From assembly GCA_965544035.1 (NCBI GenBank), contig CBEULR010000002.1, positions 149,600 through 213,599 of the forward strand: a stretch of 64,000 nucleotides of DNA, read 5' to 3'. The DNA comes from CBEULR01 sp965544035 (lineage in GTDB: Bacteria; Bacillota; Desulfotomaculia; Desulfotomaculales; Desulforudaceae). Within the stretch, counting starts at the first letter, position 1; the number at the start of each line of letters is the position of its first letter. Positions 16,434 to 24,810 of the stretch are shown one piece after another. The position numbers and the translations under genes are program-made. Below the pieces are notes generated by a model. That model made no database searches, was not told the origin of the DNA, and saw only the letters and a program-made list of their open reading frames with translations.

Positions 16434-17225
16434 CTAGCACTGAATCCGCTCCGGCACGCTGTAGATATTCATCCGCCGGCCGCGCGCAAAACCGACCACC
16501 GTCACTCCCAGACGGTTCCCCACCTCCACGGCGTAGGCGGTGGGCGCCGATTTAGACACCAGAATGGGCAGGCCGATTCTGGCCGCCTTCAGCACAACCT
16601 CCGACGACAGCCTCCCGCTGGAAAGAATGACGGCCCGGCCAAAGTCAAGTCCGGTGTGCAGCCCGTAACCCAGGATCTTGTCCACCGCGTTGTGACGCCC
16701 GATATCCTCGTAGAATGCGGCTATCTCATTCCCGATCACCAAAGCGGCCGCGTGGGTTCCCCCTGTTGCCTTGAAAGTTACCGCCCTTTTCTGGAATTCG
16801 GCCATAAGTCCGATCAGCACCTCGGCTGCTATGCAAAGCGCTGCCGAAACAGGGGTTATACTATCGACGTCCCGAACATCGGCCGCCGACCCCCCGGCAC
16901 ACCCGGAGGTGATCGTCGGCTTGTATAAGAGACGCTCGGCGGCGGACGCATTAAACCCGCCCCTGGTCTGCACGGTCGCCGTCTGCTTGGACACATCGAT
17001 ATCCAGGGAAGCGATCTCGTCGAACGACCTGATCACGCCTTCGGCGGCGAGAAATCCCAGTGTGAGTTCCTCCAGGGCATCCGGACTGCAAAGCAGCGTG
17101 GCCAACTCCCACCCGTCCAGGATTACAGTCAGCGGAAACTCCTCCACTACCTGGTCCACGACCGGCTGACAGGACCGCCCGTCCCATTTGGTGATCTCAA
17201 TTTCCCTCTTCAATACGCTCACCAT
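16434..17225 (-). CDS. fdhD: formate dehydrogenase accessory sulfurtransferase FdhD
   Basis: FdhD carries sulfur from a cysteine desulfurase to the molybdenum/tungsten cofactor of formate dehydrogenase. The 263-residue protein has the family marks LCSPDALEELTLGFLAAEGVI, TSGCAGGS, YEDIGRHNAVDKI and SSGRLSSEVVLKAARIGLPI. The E. coli enzyme has a CxxC pair; here the loop has a single cysteine (SGCAGG). No formate dehydrogenase gene is in the window. Confidence 0.93.
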   Translation of the reverse strand: MVSVLKREIEITKWDGRSCQPVVDQVVEEFPLTVILDGWELATLLCSPDALEELTLGFLAAEGVIRSFDEIASLDIDVSKQTATVQTRGGFNASAAERLLYKPTITSGCAGGSAADVRDVDSITPVSAALCIAAEVLIGLMAEFQKRAVTFKATGGTHAAALVIGNEIAAFYEDIGRHNAVDKILGYGLHTGLDFGRAVILSSGRLSSEVVLKAARIGLPILVSKSAPTAYAVEVGNRLGVTVVGFARGRRMNIYSVPERIQC

Positions 17226-17293
17226 CCCTGCCCTGATTCTAGCAGTGGAAGCGGGAAACGGTCAATTTTGTCTGCTATTCACACCAAAACGCC

Positions 17294-17325
17294 GGTGGTG
17301 GCCCCATCCGCAGGAGGCCACCACC
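17294..17325 (-). terminator. strong stem-loop after the copper-amine-oxidase-N gene
   Basis: GGTGGTGGCC and GGCCACCACC form a 10-bp stem 17 nt downstream of the stop codon. On the minus strand the tail is CGGCGTTTTGG, a weak T tract. Confidence 0.55.
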
Positions 17326-17341
17326 CTGTCTTCCTTATTGT

Positions 17342-18322
17342 TTATGTGTTTTCTTCGGTTTCCTCATCTTCGTCTTCATCCTCATCCTCATCCTTGTCGA
17401 CCGTGACCCAGTTCCAATGGGGATGGTATTTGACGTTTGCACAGAGTGATTCACTGATGAAACGCAGCGGCACCAGCGTGCGGCCGTTTACAATCAGCGC
17501 CGGCGTGTCCAGGGTTACGACCTTCCCGTTGATTTCCGCCTGAAGGGAGTCCACCGGCAGGACAACAACTCTGCCTCCCTGCACAAAAACCACCGTGCCA
17601 TCCTTCCACTCCACGTCGGCGCCGAGGCTCTCACCCAGCTTACGCAGGGGCACCATGGTCCGGTTGTTGATCAGGGTTGGCGGTACATCAAATTCGACCT
17701 CCTCACCCCTGATGAAAACCTTCAGTCCTTTATCCCCATTAAGCCGAAGGATTCTACTGAGCGCCTCCGCGTTTTCCTCGTCGGAGGAGTCCAACTTAAA
17801 CGCCTCGCGCAGGAAAGCCTCTGCCGCTTCGGGGTCGTTCAGCTTGCGCAGGGCCAGACCGAGTTTGCGCATAGCCCAAGCCTGCTCCTTCTGCTCTTTC
17901 CACTGCGCCTTTATCTTAGCCCGTAATTCAAAAATCCGGGCCAAGGCTTCTTTACGCAGTTCTTTATCCTTGTTAATCTCTCTGGTTGTCTCTTCGTCCC
18001 CGGTAAGGTCTTCCACTTCATACACTTCTTCAGCCACGCTGCGGGCCTCGATCAGCCTTTTCAGCACCTCTTGCGCACGCGGGCTGGCACCGTTGCGCAC
18101 CACATTCGCGTATGCCCTCTCCAGACCGCGCAGGCTGGGATGGTCGTAAGTGTCCCCGGTGACACCCAGTTTTGCGTTGTCCATTTTTTTGGCCAGTCCC
18201 GGCGGGGTAAACGCAGGAGCAGCATCGGCCGCCGGCACCGCAAAGGCGAACCCCAATGCACAGCCGAAGGCAAATAGAAATATCAACGCATTAGTGACGA
18301 CGCCCAGTCTTCTCAAACCCAA
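17342..18322 (-). CDS. secreted protein with copper amine oxidase N-terminal (stalk) domains
   Basis: A 326-residue protein with signal peptide (about 1-35), a helical region with a TPR-like segment (about 95-190), then two tandem copper-amine-oxidase-N-type repeats: FDVPPTLINNRTMVPLRKLGESLGADVEW and LDTPALIVNGRTLVPLRFISESLCANVKY. Such domains are common in surface proteins of Clostridia and do not themselves imply copper or oxidase activity. It ends in an acidic DEDEDEDEDEE tail encoded by a GA-rich repeat. TTG start at 18322 after AGGAGGGG. Confidence 0.8.
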   Translation of the reverse strand: MGLRRLGVVTNALIFLFAFGCALGFAFAVPAADAAPAFTPPGLAKKMDNAKLGVTGDTYDHPSLRGLERAYANVVRNGASPRAQEVLKRLIEARSVAEEVYEVEDLTGDEETTREINKDKELRKEALARIFELRAKIKAQWKEQKEQAWAMRKLGLALRKLNDPEAAEAFLREAFKLDSSDEENAEALSRILRLNGDKGLKVFIRGEEVEFDVPPTLINNRTMVPLRKLGESLGADVEWKDGTVVFVQGGRVVVLPVDSLQAEINGKVVTLDTPALIVNGRTLVPLRFISESLCANVKYHPHWNWVTVDKDEDEDEDEDEETEENT

Positions 18323-18391
18323 ATCACAACCCCTCCTGAGTGAATTTCTTGACTTCGGCTGTATACTAAAAGGCAGAATTAACCAAAATAA

Positions 18392-18452
18392 TCACCCCCA
18401 TGCTTGTCCTTTTACCGTATTTTTTCGAACGGAAGGACGATTTTGGGGGTGA
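18392..18452 (-). terminator. long nested hairpin downstream of rsgI
   Basis: TCACCCCCA (18392-18400) pairs perfectly with TGGGGGTGA (18444-18452), and GTCCTT with AAGGAC inside. On the minus strand it starts about 28 nt after the rsgI stop and is followed by TTATTTTGG, so it probably ends the sigI-rsgI transcript. Confidence 0.55.
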
Positions 18453-18479
18453 AGGAAGCAAAAAGCAAGAATATTTACA

Positions 18480-19592
18480 TTATCGGGATCCGTTGATTTC
18501 CGATCGACACTCCGGTCGGGATGACCGGCCCGGGTCCTTATTCTTCAAACCCGGCGGTCCCGCGGGTTGTTTGCCCTTTCCCGGGGAGAATTGGGAGCCG
18601 TTGGGTCTCGACCCTTGGCGCCCGGGTGGCTCATCCGGCTTCCGTTTCTGACCGGGTGGCGTCCAGACTCCCGGACCGTCATCGTTAGGTCTCTTCGGTT
18701 CGCCTTCTCTCAAATCACTCTCCTGCTGTCCTTGCCGGCCGGGCGGCACATCCGGCTTCCGCTTCTGACCGGGTGCCGTCATTTCTTCCGGGTCACCATC
18801 CGTCCAGCCCCGCTTGTGCGCATGCATATGGCTCGCTACGGCTATTCCCCGGGCCACCTCCCGGAAATCACAGCCGCTACGTTCCGCCGCCCGGGCCAGC
18901 CCCTGATCGCGTACCGCCTGCCGGTCCATGTGGATGCCGGCTCGCCGGGCCTCCTCCACAATGGCCAGTTCGGCCGCTGACAATCCGGCGGAGGCCGCCT
19001 GCCGCCGCAGCGCGGGGTCACATTCGATCACAAACAGATCAGCCTCGAATGCAGCATCCTCTGCCCTTATCCGGGCCCATTCGGTCATTTGGGAAACGAA
19101 CGCCGGATCCAGTTCCTGATCGCCGGCCTTGGTAAGGCCGATGATGAAATGCCCTCCATTCAGGTAGCCCTCCGCGACACAAACGTCATAATAGTCCTGA
19201 AGCACATCGGTCACCGGATTATTCTCGGCACTGATCCGGCTCAGCAGGGAACACGCCGTATCGTCCATCCCCCGTGCTTCCAGGACACGCCCCTGATCGT
19301 CGACCGCAAACTCCACGCTCGGGTTGACATCGACACCGACGTAGGCATAGACGGCGGGAACGGTGAACAGAGGCCGCCAGAGCGCCGTCACCAGAAGGGC
19401 CAGCACAATAAAGGAGGCGGCCGCCGCCAGGAAGCGCAACCGCTTGGGGGGCACCACATCGGTGCGGCTGAAACACGCTTCCTCACCCACCACATGCTCG
19501 GGACGACGGACAATCTCGGTGAATTCAAACTCACCGGTCATCACGATCGTGCTGTTTTTCTTCAGTTTAAAGACGATTCCCTTACGCTCCAT
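18480..19592 (-). CDS. rsgI: anti-sigma factor RsgI-like protein
   Basis: RsgI is a membrane protein that holds SigI at its cytoplasmic N-terminus and releases it on an extracellular cue. The 370-residue product has the N-terminal RsgI domain (KGIVFKLKKNSTIVMTGEFEF, residues about 5-50), one membrane segment (about 55-73), and the conserved external AYVGVDVNPSVEFAVDDQGRVLEA segment. The C-terminal 120 residues are proline/glycine/lysine-rich and include a near-duplicate PGQKRKPDVPPGRQG / PGQKRKPDEPPGRQG. There is no carbohydrate-binding module of the kind found in cellulolytic clostridia, so the external signal is unclear. It lies 2 nt downstream of sigI in the same operon. Confidence 0.88.
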   Translation of the reverse strand: MERKGIVFKLKKNSTIVMTGEFEFTEIVRRPEHVVGEEACFSRTDVVPPKRLRFLAAAASFIVLALLVTALWRPLFTVPAVYAYVGVDVNPSVEFAVDDQGRVLEARGMDDTACSLLSRISAENNPVTDVLQDYYDVCVAEGYLNGGHFIIGLTKAGDQELDPAFVSQMTEWARIRAEDAAFEADLFVIECDPALRRQAASAGLSAAELAIVEEARRAGIHMDRQAVRDQGLARAAERSGCDFREVARGIAVASHMHAHKRGWTDGDPEEMTAPGQKRKPDVPPGRQGQQESDLREGEPKRPNDDGPGVWTPPGQKRKPDEPPGRQGSRPNGSQFSPGKGKQPAGPPGLKNKDPGRSSRPECRSEINGSR

Positions 19593-19594
19593 GT

Positions 19595-20302
19595 CTATTC
19601 CTTCCCCTTTCCCGGGCGGTGAAGGTACTCCCGGATGATCGGGAAATCATCAATCAAAACAATCGCCGCTGCTGTAATATATTTTCGATGCCTCTGCACC
19701 GTTTTGGGGCTGTATATGATGTGGGGCAACAGCGCTTTCAGGGGAAGAGATTTCCGGCGCAGAAAGTGCTCCCGCAGCTTGGGATCGCCGGCGACCCGCT
19801 CGGCGATGGAAAAAGCGATGGCTCGGGTATCACGGTGTTTGGGCGTGGCCCGCACCAGGTCCTCGAGCGCAATCCCGAACTCGTCCAGACGCTGGATAAA
19901 CGCCTCGATCTCATAACGAATGCTTCGGCGCTCGTCTTCAGCGTTGTCCGAAAACCGGGCTGTGTCGGAGAAAACCGGCCAGGGCACCTCGGACCCGCGG
20001 TGCCGCTGACCGCGGTAGTGGTCGATCAGCCGCCGCCGGATGACTCCGGCCGCAAAGTTGAAAAACGCCGCGCCGCGTTCGTCATCATATTTGTCGATCG
20101 CCTCATTGAAAGCGAGCAAGGCAACACTGAACTCATCATCCGACCGGCCGACCCCACGCTTGATATGACGCGAGGTCACGGCCAGAATGAATTCACTGGA
20201 TTCCTCAATCAGTCTTTCGCGCGCCTCGGTGTCTCCGGTCCGGGCCCTGTTCAGCAGAGCAGACGTCCGCGCCACCGACGCATCGCCGTGATCATCCTGC
20301 AA
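19595..20302 (-). CDS. sigI: RNA polymerase sigma factor SigI
   Basis: A 235-residue sigma-70-family factor of the SigI group (heat and cell-wall stress in Bacillus; polysaccharide degradation in Clostridium). Marks: TGDTEARERLIEESSEFILAV, DDEFSVALLAFNEAIDKYD (region 2), FFNFAAGVIRRRLIDHYR, and a C-terminal HTH (SPKTVQRHRKYITAAAIVL). The frame is open to 20308, but the TTG at 20302 is preferred since GGGAGGT ends 6 nt upstream of it. No SigI-type promoter was recognised upstream. Confidence 0.9.
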   Translation of the reverse strand: MQDDHGDASVARTSALLNRARTGDTEARERLIEESSEFILAVTSRHIKRGVGRSDDEFSVALLAFNEAIDKYDDERGAAFFNFAAGVIRRRLIDHYRGQRHRGSEVPWPVFSDTARFSDNAEDERRSIRYEIEAFIQRLDEFGIALEDLVRATPKHRDTRAIAFSIAERVAGDPKLREHFLRRKSLPLKALLPHIIYSPKTVQRHRKYITAAAIVLIDDFPIIREYLHRPGKGKE

Positions 20303-20449
20303 AAACAAACCTCCCGGTCGGACTTGCCGTCATATTCTCCTGTGTTCTATTCAGGATCCTCCGTTTCCTGCGTGCGACGGCCCTAACGGCTGCGGGCTTG
20401 CCATCCATCTTTCGTTGACATAGGATTTAACTAGCGGGAGGTGGTTTGA

Positions 20450-21769
20450 ATGGATCTGTTCGACGCGCAAATCAGGGAGAAGCACGCCCCGCTGGCCGAA
20501 CGCATGCGGCCGCGTACCCTTGACGAATTCGTGGGTCAGGACCACATATTGGGAAAAGGAAAACTTCTGCGGCGTGCCATCGACACGGACCGGCTCTCGT
20601 CGGTCATCTTCTTCGGGCCGCCCGGGAGCGGCAAGACCACCCTGGCGCACATCATCTCCAATCACACCGCCGCCCTTTTCGTGCCGGTCAGTGCGGTCTC
20701 CTCCGGCGTCAAGGAACTGCGCCGGGTTATTCAGGACGCCGCCGACAACCTAAAATTCCACCAGAAACGGACGATCGTGTTTGTCGACGAGTGCCACGCC
20801 TTCAACAAATCCCAGCAGGATGTCCTGCTTCCGGCGGTTGAACAGGGGGTCATCACTTTCATCGGTTCGACCACCGAAAACCCCTACTTCGAAATGAACG
20901 GCGCCCTGCTCAGTCGTTCCCGGATCTTCCGGCTGGAGGAACTGACCGACGATGATATCCGGAAAATCCTGCTCCGGGCGCTCGGGGATCGAGACCGTGG
21001 TCTGGGCGGGTATAAGGCCGAAGTCGATCCGGAGGCCCTGGAACACCTGGTGAGCACCGCCGGGGGTGACGCGCGGACCGCCCTGAACGCCCTCGAACTG
21101 GCCGTCATCTCCACACCGGCGGACGAAGGCGGCCGGCGGCGCATTACGCTCGCCCACGCCCAGGACTCAACCCAACAGCGCGCCGTCCGCTACGACAAAA
21201 CCGGTGATCAGCACTACGATGTGATTTCAGCCTTTATCAAGAGCATCCGCGGATCGGATCCGGACGCCGCCCTGCACTGGTATGCGCGGATGACCACCGC
21301 CGGGGAAGACCAGCGGTTCATCGTCCGGCGCCTGATCATCCTCGCCTCCGAGGATATCGGCCTGGCCGATCCGAATGCCATGCTGATCGCCCACGCCGCC
21401 TGGAATGCCCTGGAAACGGTGGGCATGCCCGAAGCCCGGATTCCCATCGCCCAGTGCATCATCTACCTCGCCATGGCGCCCAAGTCCAACAGTGCCTATA
21501 AGGCTGTAGAGGCGGCACTGCACGATGTCCGCCGTATGCGTATGGACCCCGTCCCGCCGCACCTGCGCGACACAAGCTACCCGGGCGCGGGTAAGCTGGG
21601 CCATAAAGGCTACCTCTATCCGCATGACTATCCCGGCCACTACGTCAAGCAGCAGTATATGCCCGACAACCTGCAGGGGCGGCGCTACTTCAGGCCCGGG
21701 AATCTGGGATGGGAAGGCCGAAGACTGAGGTCGGAGGTCAGAAGTCGGAAGCCGGGAAAAGAGGAATAA
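20450..21769 (+). CDS. rarA: replication-associated recombination protein RarA (MgsA)
   Basis: A 439-residue clamp-loader-like AAA+ ATPase that acts at stalled replication forks. Marks: LAERMRPRTLDEFVGQDHIL, Walker A FFGPPGSGKTT, Walker B IVFVDECHAFNKSQQD, the sensor 1 strand FIGSTTENPYFEMN, arginine finger SRSRIF, and the C-terminal tetramerisation region (IYLAMAPKSNSAYKAV, GYLYPHDYPGHYVKQQY). The start ATG follows GCGGGAGGTGG. The last 15 or so residues (from RRLRSEV) are encoded by a repetitive GGTCGGAGGTCAGAAGTCGG-like stretch, not by conserved RarA sequence. Confidence 0.95.
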   Translation: MDLFDAQIREKHAPLAERMRPRTLDEFVGQDHILGKGKLLRRAIDTDRLSSVIFFGPPGSGKTTLAHIISNHTAALFVPVSAVSSGVKELRRVIQDAADNLKFHQKRTIVFVDECHAFNKSQQDVLLPAVEQGVITFIGSTTENPYFEMNGALLSRSRIFRLEELTDDDIRKILLRALGDRDRGLGGYKAEVDPEALEHLVSTAGGDARTALNALELAVISTPADEGGRRRITLAHAQDSTQQRAVRYDKTGDQHYDVISAFIKSIRGSDPDAALHWYARMTTAGEDQRFIVRRLIILASEDIGLADPNAMLIAHAAWNALETVGMPEARIPIAQCIIYLAMAPKSNSAYKAVEAALHDVRRMRMDPVPPHLRDTSYPGAGKLGHKGYLYPHDYPGHYVKQQYMPDNLQGRRYFRPGNLGWEGRRLRSEVRSRKPGKEE

Positions 21770-21817
21770 AGAACGAGAAAGGGACAGACGATTTATTGAA
21801 GTTTTGAAGTCTGTCCC
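21716..21817. repeat. low-complexity tail repeat and inverted repeat after rarA
   Basis: From about 21720 the sequence is made of short GGTCGGAGG/GTCAGAAGTCGG-like units. It is followed by a perfect 9-bp inverted repeat, GGGACAGAC (21781-21789) and GTCTGTCCC (21809-21817). The stop codon of the convergent U32-like gene (21793) lies inside the inverted repeat. This looks like a dispersed intergenic repeat that has entered the 3' ends of both genes, and may double as a two-way terminator. Confidence 0.5.
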
Positions 21818-22665
21818 CATGCCCGGATGATCTCCCGGATCGTTCCTTTCTCAATATAATTGATCATTTCCTCCTCCATAAACGACCAGGACGCCTGCCG
21901 GCCCTGCAGCTTAAAGTGCCTCACCCCCAGAGCGGACAGACGGCTCAGATTCTGCAGGCTCAGCCGCAGCTCCCCTTCAAAACGGCTGCGGCCAAACTGC
22001 TTCTCTGAAAGACAGCCCGCCCGGCTCGCAAAAAACACCGGCTCCTTCCTCAGCACGAGCTCGGATATGTTCTTGTAATGCTGCAGCCGGTTCGGGCAGT
22101 TATAGAAGCAGTCCTCATTCACCAAAACTTCCAGCCTTGCCGGATCCAGCCGCCGGATGAACCCGTAATCCCGGTTCAGATCAGGATGCAGCACCACCAG
22201 ATCGAATTCCTTCTGCGCCTTCTGATAAAACTCAAGATCCTTACGGCAATAACAAACCGAGGCAATCAGCCTGTACTTCGGGTAGTTCTTTCGGATATAG
22301 TCCCGGAGCAGATCGGAAGCCACAATGACGCCGTTTTCCTCACTGTGACACTGATCAAGAAACCAGTTGCAGTACGGGTCATCGAGGTGTTCCCTGGTGA
22401 GCAGAACATTGGTGAAAGCGATGTTGAACCCGATACCCCTGGCGTTATATGCCTTCACCCGCCGCACCGACTCCTCCAGGCTGAAACCGGCGATCGATTT
22501 CCGACCGCCCTCCCAGATGAGACCGCCGTGGCAGTCGTAAACACTGTGCACAAAGCGCAGTTGCTTACCGTAAAACCCCGCCAGCCGGTCGATGAATTCC
22601 AGGATCTCAGGGTAGAATACCAGACCGCCCGAAACATTCCACAAACGATCGAGCACCACACTCAC
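21793..22665 (-). CDS. U32-peptidase-like protein of unknown function
   Basis: A 290-residue protein without signal peptide. The arrangement NEDCFYNCPNRLQHYKNIS followed by cysteine-containing FFASRAGCLSEKQ and HFKLQGRQAS resembles the central cluster region of peptidase U32-family proteins (including UbiU/UbiV and tRNA hydroxylation proteins that bind a 4Fe-4S cluster), and the alternating strands fit a TIM-barrel. Cysteines in C..YNC and C..CYC positions could bind an Fe-S cluster. The GTG at 22665 has a weak ribosome binding site (ACGGGG). Function is unknown; the family link is from motif shape only. Confidence 0.55.
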   Translation of the reverse strand: MSVVLDRLWNVSGGLVFYPEILEFIDRLAGFYGKQLRFVHSVYDCHGGLIWEGGRKSIAGFSLEESVRRVKAYNARGIGFNIAFTNVLLTREHLDDPYCNWFLDQCHSEENGVIVASDLLRDYIRKNYPKYRLIASVCYCRKDLEFYQKAQKEFDLVVLHPDLNRDYGFIRRLDPARLEVLVNEDCFYNCPNRLQHYKNISELVLRKEPVFFASRAGCLSEKQFGRSRFEGELRLSLQNLSRLSALGVRHFKLQGRQASWSFMEEEMINYIEKGTIREIIRAWGQTSKLQ

Positions 22666-22739
22666 CCCCGTGGATACGCCCTACCCCATGCATACGCGGC
22701 GGGCAGTGATCGGTGCATCAAAAAGGGGAAAAAGCAAAA

Positions 22740-22758
22740 AACCGGGAATCACCCGGTT
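22740..22758 (-). terminator. intrinsic terminator after the 75-residue gene
   Basis: AACCGGG, 5 nt, CCCGGTT; on the minus strand the stem is followed by TTTTGCTTTTT. It lies 31 nt beyond the stop of the gene at 22789-23016. Confidence 0.8.
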
Positions 22759-22788
22759 CCAATCCAAGACCTCATCCTTGATCCTCGT

Positions 22789-23016
22789 CTATTTCAAGTC
22801 ATCAGCCGCGGCCAGCGTGCGTGCCCATTCCCGCCACTGCTCCTCGGTCCAGCGGTCAAGGCTCTCTTCGTCAACAACCGGAGGCAGGCTCAACCGTGCG
22901 CACAGCTCGTGATAGTGCTTGCGGACCTCATTCTTCAGCTCGCCGCCCTCCATATCATCCAAGGCGCGGCGCAGGCTCTCCTTTAATGCCCAAAGGTGGC
23001 CACCGTCAATCTTCAT
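22789..23016 (-). CDS. small hypothetical protein (75 aa)
   Basis: A charged, helical 75-residue protein (MKIDGGHLWALKESLRRAL, then a tryptophan-rich end DRWTEEQWREWARTLAA). GGAG sits 5 nt before the ATG, and a good terminator follows, so it is probably real. I do not recognise a family. It lies downstream of era, in the place where recO is usually found. Confidence 0.6.
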   Translation of the reverse strand: MKIDGGHLWALKESLRRALDDMEGGELKNEVRKHYHELCARLSLPPVVDEESLDRWTEEQWREWARTLAAADDLK

Positions 23017-23425
23017 CGTTCTCCAAAGCCTCCCGTTTAACAGTTCGCCTCTCGATCAAATAACCATTCGACGGTCCGGCACCGCATTCCTTCCCCCTGC
23101 GAGCGCCGTGCCGGGAAGAAAAAAACGCAACGCACCCCGGACCCTACCGTTCGGAGGTCTTGAACGGACTTCGGGAGGAACTGAAGGACGGCCTCATCTC
23201 GGCTCAACATTGGTGTGGCACACACACCACCGACGGGCACCATTAAGACCCGGTCAGCCACCGGGCAGGGCTGCTCCCAATCCGTCGACCCGCCACCGGA
23301 ACCCGCGGCCCAGCACCAGAAGCCGGGTACGTTGCGTGTCAATAAACCGCTTTGCGCAACCTATTCGCGTCCGGTGACGGCAATTCCTTCCAAAACTAAT
23401 ACTTTTTTGGCAATTTCTTGAACGC
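23017..23425. other. 409-bp gap between era and the 75-aa gene, no gene recognised
   Basis: No convincing coding frame, tRNA or known riboswitch was found. Just past the era stop on the minus strand a short protein-like frame (KLSVQEIAKKVLVLEG, ending with a stop near 23358) lacks a start codon. Farther on are a small hairpin CCGTTC/GAACGG, a run TGCGTTTTTTT, and a 16-codon ATG frame behind GGGGAAGGA that ends near 23037. It could be decayed coding sequence or an untranslated leader. Confidence 0.4.
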
Positions 23426-24319
23426 TCAGCTTTCCTGTTCGAATCCGAAGCTGCGGAGCATACGCTCATCCTGTCTCCAGCCGGGTTTCACCTTAACCCA
23501 CAGCTCCAGAAACACCTTTACGCCCAGCAGTTTTTCAATCTCCACACGGGCCTTTCGGCCGATCTCCCGCATCATTTTCCCGTTTTCTCCGATAAGAATC
23601 GCCTTTTGGGAATCACGCTCCACGTAGATGGTGGCCCTGATCACCCGGACTCCCTTCTCTCCGGTGAACGCCTCATCAATCACAACAGCCACGCTGTGGG
23701 GCACCTCCTGGCGTGTGAGCCAGAGCACTTTTTCACGCACCAGCTCGGACAGGATCACGTTCTCCGGCTGGTCGGTAACCGCATCTTCCGGATAATACTT
23801 GGGTCCCTCGGGCAGGTAATCGACCAGGACGGATACCAGGCGGTCCAGATTCTCACCGGTGCGCGCCGAAACCGGAATGATCTCCGCAAAATCGAACTGC
23901 CCGGCGAAGTGCTCGATTATCGGCAGGATCTCGGGCTTGCTGATCCGGTCGATCTTGTTGATCACCAGCAGTACCGGGGTGTCGGTCTTCTCAAGCTGCT
24001 CCAGGATGAACCGGTCGCCCGGACCGGATTTCTTGTCGGCGTCGACCACCATCAGGATGACATCCACCTCGCCCAGCGTTTCCAGGGCCGCGTCAACCAT
24101 GTACCGTCCGAGCTTGTGTTTCGGTTTATGGATCCCCGGGGTGTCCACAAAGACCACCTGCGCCTCGGGCAGCGTCAGCACCGAACGGATGCGGTGCCTG
24201 GTAGTCTGCGGCTTGTCCGAGATGATCGCCACCTTTTGCCCCACCAGGCGGTTTAAGAGCGTGGACTTGCCCACATTGGGCCGCCCGATGATACTTACAA
24301 AACCCGATTTGAATCCCAT
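23426..24319 (-). CDS. era: GTPase Era
   Basis: Era is an essential GTPase that binds 16S rRNA and helps assemble the 30S subunit. The 297-residue protein has G1 GRPNVGKST, the switch region ISDKPQTTRHRI, G3 DTPGIHKPKH, G4 NKID, G5 SARTGEN, and the C-terminal KH domain with KAILIGENGKMMREIGRKAR. Length is typical. It ends the yqfC-to-era cluster. Confidence 0.97.
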   Translation of the reverse strand: MGFKSGFVSIIGRPNVGKSTLLNRLVGQKVAIISDKPQTTRHRIRSVLTLPEAQVVFVDTPGIHKPKHKLGRYMVDAALETLGEVDVILMVVDADKKSGPGDRFILEQLEKTDTPVLLVINKIDRISKPEILPIIEHFAGQFDFAEIIPVSARTGENLDRLVSVLVDYLPEGPKYYPEDAVTDQPENVILSELVREKVLWLTRQEVPHSVAVVIDEAFTGEKGVRVIRATIYVERDSQKAILIGENGKMMREIGRKARVEIEKLLGVKVFLELWVKVKPGWRQDERMLRSFGFEQES

Positions 24320-24379
24320 AAAAAACCACCGTTTCTCAGATATCCTTCGCCTGCAAGCCGACCCGGGGTTTATCAGCAG

Positions 24380-24793
24380 CTAGGATTCCCGCCCGCGGCC
24401 GGTCAGGCTGAAGGCTTCGGGCAGCAGTTGCGCCAGTGTGTGTTCGGACCACCGTCCGGTGCGATCGGCCGTCAGCACCCGCAAATCCGGGGCAAACTCA
24501 GCCAGCACCTGCCGGCAGGCGCCGCATGGACGGCAGAAATCCTCATCGGAGCCGGCTACGGCAATCGCCGCAAAATCACGGCACCCGGCCGAAACGGCCT
24601 TAAAAACGGCGACCCGCTCGGCACATATCGAGAGCCCGTATGAGGCATTCTCTACGTTACAGCCCGTAAACACCCGGCCGTCGCCGCACAGCAGCGCCGC
24701 GCCCACCCGATACCCGGAATAGGGCGCGTAGGCCCGTTCCCGGGCCTTGAGCGCCGCCTGCACCAATTCACTGTCGGAAACTCGGGACTTCAT
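24380..24793 (-). CDS. cdd: cytidine deaminase
   Basis: It deaminates cytidine and deoxycytidine for pyrimidine salvage. The 137-residue protein has the zinc site: NVENASYGLSICAERVA (Cys with the catalytic Glu) and PCGACRQVLAEF. ATG at 24793 is chosen (family-typical length; GCGGGG 8 nt upstream); a TTG at 24814 overlapping the ybeY stop is also possible and would add seven residues. Confidence 0.95.
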   Translation of the reverse strand: MKSRVSDSELVQAALKARERAYAPYSGYRVGAALLCGDGRVFTGCNVENASYGLSICAERVAVFKAVSAGCRDFAAIAVAGSDEDFCRPCGACRQVLAEFAPDLRVLTADRTGRWSEHTLAQLLPEAFSLTGRGRES

Positions 24794-24810
24794 ACCAAAA
24801 ACCCCGCTCG

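Noticed and set aside
20316..20449. SigI-type promoter upstream of sigI
   Set aside because: A C-rich stretch and CGAA are present, but the spacing (about 25 nt) is wrong and the C-rich part is the rarA ribosome binding site read backward.
23017..23425. T-box, SRP RNA or 6S RNA in the gap after era
   Set aside because: The T-box core AGGGTGGNACCGCG and the SRP apical sequence are absent; AGGGTCCGGGG is only a loose likeness.
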